NCBI GenBank assembly: GCA_003427395.1
Contig: BFEA01000071.1
Location: 2,956,654-3,006,049 of the forward strand
DNA: 49,396 bases
Direction of reading: 5' to 3'
Source of the DNA: Chara braunii
Taxonomy: Eukaryota > Streptophyta > Charophyceae > Charales > Characeae
Shown: positions 30,735 through 40,563 of the stretch, piece after piece
Numbering within the stretch: position 1 is the stretch's first letter
How the letters are laid out: the number at the start of each line of letters is the position of its first letter
Translations under genes and position numbers: made by a program
The notes under the pieces: generated by a model
What the model saw: the letters and a program-made list of their open reading frames with translations, nothing else
Told to the model about the DNA's origin: nothing
Databases searched by the model: none

Positions 30735-31178
30735 TTATTTCCTGGACCCGGGTTCCAGCACTGCAGCGTCACTTCCATTCTGAAAAGGTTTTTTAAGGGA
30801 CGCTGGACCCATTTTCCAGCAAAAGAGAGAGTATCTCATTCTATGACATTGAGCTGATCTCTCGACACATGATTTGCAGAATAGAATAGAATACAATAGA
30901 TGCCACGAGGGAAGTAGAGGGTAGGCTGAGGCCGGGTGAAGGTGGGAAACTCCACTGGTGCCCCCCAGTGGCCTTCCACCCTTTACCTGACCTGGCCACA
31001 GGCTAGGAAGGGGGTTATAGTTTTAAGATGGGACGCTGGACCCGTTTTCCAGCACAGTGGTGTCTCTTTTTAAGGAAAAGATTGTAAAGATGTATTCAAG
31101 AGACACTGGACCCGGTTTCCAGCAGGTGATGCTCCCCACCAATAGATGGAGCTGTTTTGTTTAAAAAAAAAAAAAAAA
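30735..31178 (+). repeat. LINE copy 3 3' UTR with repeated hairpin 1, hairpin 2 and poly-A
   Basis: Hairpin-1 stems (CTGGA with TCCAG) lie at 30742-30758, 30802-30820, 31035-31053 and 31106-31122. Hairpin 2 follows the last of them (GCTCC 31131-31135, GGAGC 31148-31152). Hairpin 3 is missing. Poly-A starts at about 31163 and runs into the gap. Between the second and third hairpins is an unrelated approximately 200-base stretch with a short inverted repeat, CCACTGG/CCAGTGG. Confidence 0.65.
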
Positions 31179-31254
31179 NNNNNNNNNNNNNNNNNNNNNN
31201 NNNNNNNNNNNNNNNNNNNNNNNNNNNNNNNNNNNNNNNNNNNNNNNNNNNNNN
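31179..31254. other. Assembly gap (76 N) inside poly-A
   Basis: N run flanked by A-rich sequence on both sides. The right side continues as interrupted A/AAG tract to about 31289. Join across this gap is uncertain. Confidence 0.95.
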
Positions 31255-31915
31255 AAAAAAAAAAAAAGAAAAAAAAAAAGAAGAAGAAGGTGATGGGTGT
31301 ACCATAGAGCCTCATGGGCGTTCTTTTTTTCCGTTTCTTTTTTTGTTCCGTGTCCTTTTGTGGGAGTATAGCCCACACAGAACCAGCCACGTAGTGCCAT
31401 CCATAGTATCACCTTTACGGCTTACCCTGGATGAATCTGACCGCAATCACGTCCAAAATGTGGTAGGAAAAAAGCCCTGCCGTGAGGATGCCCCGATTGA
31501 GCTGTGATCTGTCTATCAACAGTACCATTCAGGCACATGGCTGTTTTTTTTCCTTTTTTTTTGTGTGTGTGGGGGGGGAGGTGGGGCACATGATACCGTT
31601 CAGCCCACATAGTACCCCCGGTCCACATACTATCACCTGCCATACTGCCACCTGACCCACTTAGTATCACTTGGGTGGCATTATACCACCCTGTCGGAAG
31701 GGGAAAAGGGTGCAGCAGGGGAGGAGGGACAGGAGGACAATGTAGCAGAAGACAAAATGGCGTAGGAGGAGGGGTATGGGAGAGCAGGATCGTGATGACG
31801 TTGCAGAAAATGGGGGGAGGAGGAAGAGGNGGGGGAGGGAGGAGGGGAGGAGGAGGAGCAGGTGTGTACCACGGGCGGAGCTGCGGCGGGTAACCGCTTG
31901 TTCTTCTAGAAAGCA
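31255..31915. other. Low-complexity stretch with a copy of a dispersed repeat
   Basis: AAG tracts (31255-31290), pyrimidine runs (31320-31345), the repeat related to 27484 at about 31418-31530, a T/GT/G-rich tract near 31545-31580 and a GGA-rich tract (31685-31860, N at 31830). No gene is supported. The long Pro-rich frame on the minus strand is a product of the GGA composition. Confidence 0.5.
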
Positions 31916-31919
31916 ATTT

Positions 31920-32198
31920 TTCCCATAATCTAGACAGCTTCCAAACAACCAGGAGAGACTCATCCACCCTCGCCTATCTCAGCCACGCATTCTTACTGTT
32001 TGGCAACATTGCAGAACCACGGGAGAGCTCATTTTTGTCAATCATGACAATTGTCCCATAATCTCGACAGCTTCCAAACCACCAGGAGAGACTCATCCGC
32101 CCTCCCCTACCTCAGCCACACATTCTTTCTGTTTGGCAATGTTGCAGTACTGCCCTTAGATTTGCCACGGAAGAGCACATTTTTGTCAATCATGACAC
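31920..32198. repeat. Tandem duplication of about 134 bp, two units
   Basis: CCCATAATCT-GACAGCTTCC occurs at 31921 and 32055. Each copy is followed in order by ACCAGGAGAGACTCATCC, CTCAGCCAC, TGTTTGGCAA and ATTTTTGTCAATCATGACA. The second unit has a 14-bp insertion. No gene is seen from here to 32817. Confidence 0.8.
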
Positions 32199-32817
32199 CA
32201 TACGTGTTTCTGGGGATCGAAAAGCTCGCAGTGTGCAGTAATCGGAGAGAGCATTGATCTTGAGACACCACTAAAGGCAGTTTAGCACGGTGTGTTTGTA
32301 CATTACAACTCAAAATTTGCTTTCTTAGACTGAGTCGTCCACCGTGTAGGGACTTGCTTCCAAACACTTAGGAAAGAACAGGGGCAACACATTCAGTAAA
32401 ACACATGCTCCACGAAGAACTGACATGTCACTAGTGGAGCTCTCAGAGGTATGGGAAAGGACAGGTCTGTCACTTCTCAGGTCCAGAGAAGCAGCATATT
32501 ACAATATGTCTTGAATCTCTTGATGGTTTCCTACAAGTCTCAAACGAATGCCCAAATGTCTTTGAATTTGGTCCTTCGGTTTGCGGTCTAGATCCACACA
32601 GGGGTGTTGTGTGTGTGCGCTGTGTATTCACTAAACGCAGGCCCACAAGGGTGGCTGTGATAGACTGTTTCCTGGACATTGAAAGGCATTCCGCAATGCA
32701 GACCCCAAATTCGAATCTAAGGGTCAAAGTCTCAGGCCACAAGGTGCCAAGTCGGCCAGTTTCAGAAAGGTCACAGTCGGGTACCCCAGGGGTCAAGTCC
32801 AACAGGTACCCGGTGAA

Positions 32818-32998
32818 GAGTCACATCCCAAAGGCAAAAGCTGCGTTCCATAAGCAAAAGTCGTGTCTCATATTGAAAGGTCATATCCCACAGGCAAAGG
32901 CCACTTCTCCAGGCAAAAGTCGTGTCCCAGAGGCAAGAGTCACATCCCACAGTCAAAAGTCATTTTCCACAGACGAAAAGTCGTGACTTACAGACCCA
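32818..32998. repeat. Degenerate minisatellite of about 20-bp units
   Basis: About nine units close to GTCRTRTCCCACAGGCAAAA, diverged from each other. The repeat is translatable in one frame (as alternating AKAT/QKS-like residues), but this follows from its period and is not evidence for a gene. Confidence 0.75.
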
Positions 32999-34627
32999 AG
33001 CAGCAGCACACCTGTGAAAATTCGGGAAAGTACCAGGCCTTGACATTCTGAAGCAAACAGGCCGTGGGCATGTTGATCCCAGGTCTATGTCAAGCCAAAG
33101 GAAGCAGAGGCTGGGACGAGTGAAGACTCAGTCCAAGTCAATACAAGGACTGGCCAGCCACATTTCAGGGGAGATGGCTCATTCATGAGACGTGCGGAAG
33201 TGCTGCTGGAGTGCTTGTGCGTTATCTGCGAGTGGCATGCACGAGAGCCCTGCTGGGTAGCACTGCAGTGTGAGAGGAAGGCGGCCATAGCTGCATGGGT
33301 AGTAGTAGGAGATAGAGCCAAATAGTAGCGGATGTATTCAGGGTCAAGATTCTCAGGTAGAAAGAGAGAGAGAGAGTGCATGCAAGAAGAGTACCGAGGG
33401 AGACAGAGGGAGAGAGAGAGAGGGAGAGAAAGAGTGAGCCAGAGAGAGAAGAGAGTCACCTACCTGGATGAGGATGCTAGATATGTGTTGCTGAACTCTG
33501 CGCTGATGACCACTTGGTGACTGGAACTGCACAACTGTTTAATATGATAATTCGTTGGGTTTTCTAAGCTGATGAGCTATTCTGGACTTTACATCTCTGG
33601 TCTCCAGTGTGGATTTTGTGTAGTCTCTACTAAATGTGTGTGTGTGTGTTCAAGGTGTCCAGCAGTGAGGCTCAATGCAACATGCTGCTGTTATTGTTAG
33701 GGGTTGGGATTGCAGGGTTGGTGTGAGTAAAGTGAACCATTTTTCCAAGGGTATCGCTAACTTTAGGCAAGATGGTGAGCACCCATCAATCAGTCAAATG
33801 CATCCTGGCGTCAGTCAACTTATCCTGGAGTGACTGACGACAGTTGGGGTTCAACCTCTGATTATCTGGCAGCAGCTTTCTGTAGTTATTTGCAACAAGT
33901 AGGTGTTCTGGCAAAGTGGCCTAGATGCAAGGATGGACCCACACGGTCAGACTGGCATCACCTAATATGAGGTCGAGAATTTTGTCTGGCTGGCAGGAAA
34001 TCAATTTACAATGGTCATAAGTTATAAGACCCTGTCCTCCACTTCACCACACACACACAAACGCACACGGAGCGTATGGCACACCGGGATGTGGGCAGCT
34101 CGCACTCGACCACAATCAACGTGGCGAGCCTTGTGAATGAGAGGCACGGTAAAGGGGGAGCTGCAAGAACAAATGAAAGGGGTACCCCAAAGACAGCAAA
34201 CGCGAACACAATCAAGAAAGGGGTTTATATCTAGGAAGATTTTCATGACTGGCCGGACTGGATGGGCCGGTCACTCGGGTATGATGCCCGGAGGGGTCTG
34301 ACGCCCGGGATACCCGGGCATGGGTTAAAAAGAAAAGAAAAGAAAAGAAAAAATTCGCGGTGGGGGTTTTGCGCGCTCTCGGAGAGGCCCCCAAATCCAG
34401 GCTCTTTTCTTTTTTTGAGTGTTGACTTTAAAGGGGGGGGCAAGGGGGGTATAAATTATTTTTAAAGGGGCTAAAGGGGTTTAAAGGGGTGGTGTCTTGG
34501 TGTGATTCAGTTATTTTCTTTTTTATCTTCAGTTCCATGAGGAATTCTGATGTGACCCTCAGCCAAAAGTTGTTTGCATTGCAATTCGACACAACATATT
34601 GTTTTTCCAGATTTTTTTGGGTTTTTT

Positions 34628-34662
<35 letters not shown>

Positions 34663-34990
34663 GCGCTGTGGCATCCCCTGACCCTGCCCGGGGGTCATGC
34701 CCAGAAACACGCCCATGACCCAGCCACCCGGGCGTGTTTCCGGGCACAACTTGGGTGCCTGGGCGCCCGGGAAAACGACCTAGGTTTATATGCCTCTATT
34801 GTACTTCATGTTGCTTGCTATAGAGGTGAAACTGTTTCATTGTTGGATTGTCTCAAATCAAGGGCTTCCGTTGTCTGTGATAGGATTGAATGTGCTTTGA
34901 TTTTGGATCTGCTCATCTTGGTGGAATAGGGGGCAGTTGTGGTGAAAATTCAAAACACACACGGAGCGAGCACGCTACACACACACATTA
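32999..34990. other. Unrecognised stretch with simple repeats
   Basis: A (GA)n tract lies at 33360-33445, (TG)n at 33636-33650 and (CA)n at 34050-34066. A short GAAAA repeat occurs at 34328-34352 and poly-T at 34630-34660. GC-rich CCCGGG-containing segments lie at 34290-34320 and 34680-34770. No coding region with known motifs and no RNA gene was found. Confidence 0.5.
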
Positions 34991-35245
34991 GAGTTCCTCT
35001 TTTTTTTTTATTTTTATTTTTTTTAACCAGAAGAACCTGAGTTGATGCTAGGGGTGCTGGTAGGAGAATGCACCACTAGCACTCCTGGGGAGGCTCCATC
35101 TATTGGTGGGGAACAGCACCTGCTGGAAAGTGGGTCCAGCGCCCCTGGTTTTTCTTTCACCTGCTGGAAAGTGGGTCCAGCGCCCCTGGTTTTTCTTTCC
35201 CCTGCTGGAAAGCGGGTCCAGTGTCCCTTTTTTTTTTTTTTTTTT
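34991..35245 (-). repeat. Hairpin cassette copy on minus strand with triple hairpin 1
   Basis: Read on the minus strand: poly-A (35223-35245), three hairpin-1 units (35221-35204, 35181-35163 and 35140-35122, spaced exactly 41 bp), CACCAATAGATGGAGC, and hairpin 3 with arms TGCTAGTGGTGC and GCACCCCTAGCA (35081-35046). An A-rich tail follows (35025-34999). The order 1-1-1-2-3-polyA parallels the LINE 3' ends, but no LINE coding sequence is upstream. Confidence 0.7.
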
Positions 35246-35413
35246 TTTCCCTGCGTCCCTGAACATTGTGGTTGTATGTTCAAACAGACTGGTGGCTGTA
35301 ACGACTGTTAGCTGGAGGGCCCACCTATGAAGAAGAGATTTTGACGAGTAGCAGTACTCTGCAGCCTATGTTGATAGCCTACATGATAACACAGGTAAGT
35401 GATAATATACACC

Positions 35414-36710
35414 TGTTATGATCCTGGCCAATTTCGAAGTACACATTCATCAGAAAGTACAATGTCGTCCAATTGCAAAAAGAAATGAATGAGCTTGAGA
35501 GGAGAGAGAGGGGAAGAAGAAGAAGAAGAAAAAAGCAAGAAGAAGAAGATGATGTACACCAGCATAGACCAATGAGAATGCCCTTCTTCTTTGCCAACCA
35601 CTCTCCTCCTCCTTATCTCCTACTCTCTTATTCACACAAGAAATAATAATAACAATGTTGAATGGCTGAACCGGAATCAATGTCTGAATCCCTCTTCTAC
35701 TGCAGGTATCACATGAGGCCCACCATAGCCATGGCCACCCTTCTTCCTCCTTCGTCCAAGGCCGAGGCTATGGCGGACTACTAGGGCCTTGCCCTGATTT
35801 CCAAAGGACAACACAAAGCAGCTACGGTTGCTCTAGCTCAGGCTGCCATGCCTGACTCTGCCTCAAAGCTTCTTGGTGTAGCTCTACCCCAACTTGGGCC
35901 TTCTTGCTGCAGAGTCTACCAAGGTGATGAAGATGGCAACCACCATAGCCAGGTAAGTACCTGTGGCGGTCCTCCCTCCTAGTCCTGCTCTTCTTCCTCC
36001 TCCTGTCCTTATTCCTCCCCAGCAGCGCTGCTAGCGCTGCTCCAGCCAGAGCTCCAACCAGTGTTTCGCCAAACTTGCACACTGAGAATGAGGAGGAGCA
36101 ACTGGCTCCTCCTTGAGATATCGCGGCCTTCTTGCCTCTTGGCGAGTGACTTCCCAGGTCGCTCGGCCTCCAAGCAACCGGTACCTCCTTCCTTTCGGAT
36201 GGAAACATCATTGCAAACTCTGATATTGCCCGTACAGGCCCTAGACTCAGACTGGTTGGACTGGTACCTGCCTAGACCTAGCCTACAACTACTGGGCCTC
36301 TAAAAATGCCAACTTTTGTCTTCTTCTGCTCGGCCTCGAGTACCCGGCACATCTACCTCTACCTGGTGAGGTACCGGCCTACCCGCTACTTGAGTGTTTT
36401 CCCAGAGCTTCAAGTGTCGCGGGGCTCTTTCCCCGTCATTGGAGTGTTTTCCCCCGCTGCAATCCTCAATGTCATGGCCACAGGTAAGTACCATCCCCTC
36501 GCGCCCACTGAACGAACAAGTGCCCTTGCGGGTCACACACACACTTACGCCAACAAACACTCAGACAGACATGCAGACCAGCAAGCATGCACACACACAA
36601 ACTTAGACAACTCAGTAACAAGCGGGGAACTCAGCAAGGCATTCAGTCCATGAGCAAAGTTCAGAAATCAGTTGTGTCTCAGTCCGTGTTTGGTCGGGTC
36701 ATTATATTAC
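35414..36710 (-). mobile_element. 3' LTR of gypsy copy 2
   Basis: The first 620 bases (35414-36032) match 42441-43014, including the terminal TGTTATGATCCTGGCC (LTR end ATAACA on the element strand) and the AAG-rich tract. Beyond 36032 the two LTRs diverge. The upper limit is set at about 36710 by a purine tract on the minus strand (AAGAGGGGGG at 36711-36720), which looks like a polypurine tract. A splice-donor-like CAGGTAAGTACC at about 35949 recurs near 36481. Confidence 0.6.
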
Positions 36711-36849
36711 CCCCCTCTTAAGAGTGAGGTCCCTTCGAGTGAGTAACTCATTCTAAGTCCCCGACAAGCGCGTTGTACGCAAACAAAGCAAAGAGATTTC
36801 GAGAGTACTTGAGTTTTGTAGCGATTTTAGGTACAGCATTCGAGGCTAG

Positions 36850-38756
36850 TTGTTGCTCGTAGGCTTTAACAACGCGTGGTGCGCCGCACAACAGTTCCTT
36901 CTTGGAGGTCCAATAGAGATCGTCCAATGGACGATATATAAAATGAATATGGTACTGTCTATTACGTCCCTTACCTACGTGTTGTTTGATTCTATCGATC
37001 TCATGACCGCCCTTATTGCACGAGGAATCATGTCTTCATGATAGTCGAAGGACTCTGCATCACGATGTATGTACAGTTTTGATGCATGAAAGACTGGGTA
37101 TGTGCGCAGATGAGGAGGCACAACAACTATGTAAGATGGGCATAACTCATCCTTCCCAATCACGTATAGAACTTCCTACGGACCATAGTAGAGCGGAAGA
37201 AGTTTACGTGACACTACCTCTTCTAGACATCTTGACCCAGACATAACTTCCCACTTTAATATCCAAGGGTTGGCGTTTCTTGTTCTCGTGATGGATCATT
37301 GCGTGTTGTTGCTTGGTCATTGTTGTGATAGCAACCTTGAGCAAGCGATCGTACTTGGCACGAAAGCCAGGCTTATTGGGTGTTAAACCAGCTGGCTGTT
37401 CAGGGAATAAGTAGGAAGCGGATTATGAATTTGCCAGCCGTAATGCAGCCTGTTCGGTGTCATGCCAATTGAAGAATGGATGGAGTTGTTGTACAACCCC
37501 TTGACTGAATGCAACTCTTCATCTCACGTTTCCTGATCCGGAATGATTAAAGCACAGAGAAGTTGGAACACAATCTGTTTGATCTCTTCAGCCAAACAGT
37601 TGGCTTCGGGATCTCGGTCAGATGTCATGCTTAGTTTGAGGCCAGAGAGTTGGGACGTGAAGTCCTTCTATTCAATATTTATGAAGCGCGGGTCCCGATC
37701 ACTCACAAAGGTTTTCGGGGTTCGAGACTGCAAAATGTACTTTTGTTCGAACTCACGAATCACAACTTCAGTTGGGGCATGAGGTGGCAATGGAATCAGA
37801 TTGAGGAATTTAGAAAAACGATCAACAATCACCATCACTTGTGAATGACCATTCCTACTTATCTTTCCCATGTCCATGAAGTCGATAGAGACAGACTCTC
37901 CGGGACCATCGGGAATGGGAAAAGGTTTAAGCAGTCATGAGATTTTGTCTTGATGGTTTGATTCGTTGACATACTTGACACTCGACCACAAACTTTTCAG
38001 CAGATACTTTCATACTAGGCCAATCAAACTGTCTCAATAGGTTTCCATAAGTCTTCGCCAGCCCGAAGTGTCCACTCCGATCGTGAGCCAAGTCCAAAAA
38101 GTGTGTATGGAGAGGCTCATGGTTGGGTACACACAAACGATCATTATTTTCATAGCGTCGGAAAACCAGTCCTCCATGTTCGTGAAAATCAGGCTGACTG
38201 CTGGGGTCAGCCAACAACTACTCAAGAATCGGACTAAGGTTCGGGTCCTTGGCATTTTTCTCTACGATCTCCTCGTTCAGTTTCTTCCGGAGGTCGTAGG
38301 AGTTCACAAGGCAAGTCATATAATCGGGGTGGCGAGACAATGCATCAACAACTCGATTATAACAACCCTTTTTGTGTTTTAGTTCAAAGTGGAAAATGTC
38401 AATCTCATGGAACCGGCGAGTTAATGTAGGGGACACGGTGGTTTTTTCCTTGATCCACTTCAAAGAATTATGATCTGAGAAGACTTTGAAGTGGCATCCT
38501 GAAAGATAGTGTTTCCAGTGATCCAAAGCCATCCACAAGGCATAGAAGTAGATTCATTAAGTAAAGTAGAACTAGTATTAGCCACAAAAGTACTAGGCAC
38601 ATGAGTAGGGCGAACAAAGGCAACATACAATTGTTCATCCTCTTTGTGCTTGCACCACATCTTGCAGAATTGCATCGCATTGAGAAAAGTTACTGGGGAC
38701 TCGTACTTCTCATCCAAGAGGATAGGAAGCTCGTTCCCTTGAGCGTCTTTGACCAT
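36850..38756 (-). pseudogene. pol: Gypsy copy 2 pol: RNase H end and integrase
   Basis: The 38538-38218 frame has WMALDHWKHYLSGCHFKVFS, DHNSLKW and VVDALSRHPD (RNase H connection). Next, 38217-37927 has the integrase zinc pairs in AHDRSGHFGLAKTYGNLL and CQVCQRIKPS. The core follows with SIDFMDMGK (first Asp), VIVDRFSKF and SDRDPRFI (second Asp) in 37880-37668, and a degraded PEANxLAEEIKQIV near 37560 (catalytic Glu). Frame breaks separate the pieces. The C-terminal piece 37163-36975 has YPVFHASKLYIHRD, the usual gypsy integrase tail. A decayed chromodomain may follow near 36900-36980, but I cannot show it. Upstream, 38756-38545 is the protease-RT linker joined directly to RNase H. Confidence 0.75.
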
Positions 38757-38801
38757 GAAAAGTGGCTCCTTCCACTTGGTTCATTCGCATTGGGGCTGCA
38801 A

Positions 38802-39128
38802 CTATCCCAAACCAAGGACTGCATCGAAGGGACACTTGTCAAGGACATAGAAGTTCAATGCGTGGGTGACTGTCTTGCCCTTGCCAAAGGGAGTGCGCAC
38901 ACCTTTGACTGCATGTGTAGATGAGACAACCTCTTTGTTGCCTACTCGAGTCCGACAAAGGTTCTGCAAAGCCATTTGCTTCATCCCCAAACCCACTTTG
39001 CATAACCCGTGTGGTGACATGCAATCAGTCGTAGCACCGCAATAAATCAAGACACGAAGATAGCGTTGGTTTATGAGAAGTTTGATGAAGATTAACTTCA
39101 CTGTCCCTTGAGCACGCTGATGTTTCAT
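38802..39128 (-). pseudogene. Gypsy copy 2 protease, catalytic Asp lost
   Basis: The 108-residue frame has LRVLIYCGATTDCMSP where retropepsins have hxhhDSGAT, so the catalytic Asp is Tyr and the Ser is Cys. The second motif is PFDAVLGLG. The fold region is otherwise well aligned. It would be an inactive protease. Confidence 0.7.
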
Positions 39129-39307
39129 CTCAGTCCAATTCTTTAAGTGATAGTGAAAATTTACCTTCTTAGACTCCTCTCAAAGCTCAACATATAAAGC
39201 ATGACAAGCTTCAGCCTTGGAATCAGCAGACAATGGGGCTTCAAGAGAGGACTGTTGATTTGCGTCAGGTTCATTCCCCCTTGCCGTAGAGAATGTTGAT
39301 GTCAACT

Positions 39308-40563
39308 CTACGCCTGATTCCTGTTTCCTTGCAACCTATAACAATCTTGTACTTTGTGGTTCGGTTTCAGGCAATGCAGGCATAACCCTTTCTTGAGCCT
39401 AATCCTCCGATCATTTTCAGTGATCCGGAGGTCAACCCAAGGTTTGGTGGTTGCATCCTCCGGTTTCGCTGGGATTTTGACTCCCTTGGGAAGTTGGACA
39501 TAGTTCTTCCTTGAATTCTGGTTTGGTCCCCTCACATCGACAGACTTTCTAAAGGCATTTAATTTTTCTTCTTCATTACTTATGTCAAAGTCATGGGCCG
39601 AAGAGGATTAGGCTATGTCAAGATCCTGTTCTTGGTCGTCACCAAGAGTGGGTCGTTTGGACAGGCCTCCTCATCGGCCTCCAACAGGTTACGCATAGCA
39701 AAACGATTGCTGTCTCGGCACCGCCTGCCGTCGATAGGCTTTTTGCTGCCTGCTGTGGTAATGAGGTCTTGTGACTCAAGGCTGACCACATCGTGCATGA
39801 GGGAAAGCCAATCAGTGTAACCAATGAGCTCTTTGCCTAAGTGATGTGTGTAGTTAGTGGGAATTGTACCTTCCACAACATCCAAGCATGATTGTGCAGT
39901 CATTTCCAGTTCGGGTGTAGCAAAAAGTTTGCTGACAAACAACTGCAGATTATGCATGGTGCTCGTCCAATTGTTGCTCTTGAGATCATCAAGTCTCTTT
40001 CTAGTTCTTGTAGCAGCATGTAGATCCTTGTTGATTGTTTAATCAGGATCTCATCAAGTGTGGTTATTGGTGTGGCTTTGAGCCACTGCGTGAGATTGAT
40101 CTTAGTGTACCCGGCCTGCGTAGTTTGGACTTCTAAGAAGCCTCGTACGGTGGGTTTGACGTTGGTTCCCATGATCAAGGACTGGCTCAATGGTTGAGTT
40201 CCCAACACCTCGAAGTAGGCTCTTATGGAGCTGATCCAGGACTCTACGTCTTCCTTGCCGTCGTGCTTGGACGGTTTCTGTACTACCTTCTTGTCCACAT
40301 AGGGACTGTTATAGCCGGCACCAGCAATTGCTGTATTTGAACTCAAGGCTGCAGCAATTGTAGAAATCCCTACACTTTCACTTGCTGCAGTGGCAGCGGG
40401 GTTTGCACCTGCTGCAGGTCCCGATTGAACCACACTCAAAGAAGGAGTAGAGGTATGGAGAGGAGCAAGGACATATGGTTAGCAGCAGTGGAAGCAGAAG
40501 GTAGAGGAAGAGAATTAGGAATATGGTCTCGATGCAGATTTGCCATCTACTGCATCTGATCAC
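39308..40563 (-). pseudogene. gag: Gypsy copy 2 gag
   Basis: Segments 40439-39900, 39957-39613 and 39535-39308 form one decayed gag. The first has KHDGKEDVESWISSIRAYFE and an Ala-rich N-terminus. The last holds a CCHC knuckle, CLHCLKPNHKVQDC (CX2CX4HX4C), after LRITENDRRIRLKKG. Two frame breaks are needed to link them. The start Met cannot be fixed. Confidence 0.75.

Larger units (their letters stand above)
27637..31178 (+). mobile_element. LINE copy 3, 5'-truncated in ORF2
   Basis: The LINE begins at ETLTKDEIWVALLEME, homologous to the middle of copy 2 ORF2, so the endonuclease and ORF1 are absent. RT, zf-RVT and the Pro-rich C-terminal signature are present. The approximately 445-base 3' UTR carries four hairpin-1 units and one hairpin 2, then poly-A and an N gap. 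Several frameshifts and stops make it inactive. A 5' truncation is typical of aborted reverse transcription. Confidence 0.9.

Noticed and set aside
31422-31967. A Pro-rich protein on the minus strand
   Set aside because: It is the translation of a GGA-rich low-complexity tract containing an N; composition explains the open frame.
32609-32986. A repetitive secreted-type protein
   Set aside because: The repeat is the 20-bp minisatellite translated; period is not a multiple of three and no start context or homologue is visible.
32818-32998. CRISPR array
   Set aside because: Units of about 20 bp are contiguous and diverged with no spacers, and the surroundings are eukaryotic transposons.
34290-34770. 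CCCGGG-rich segments as further family 2 TIR elements
   Set aside because: They contain CCCGGG but lack the TCTTCACCCGAA ends and TA flanks.
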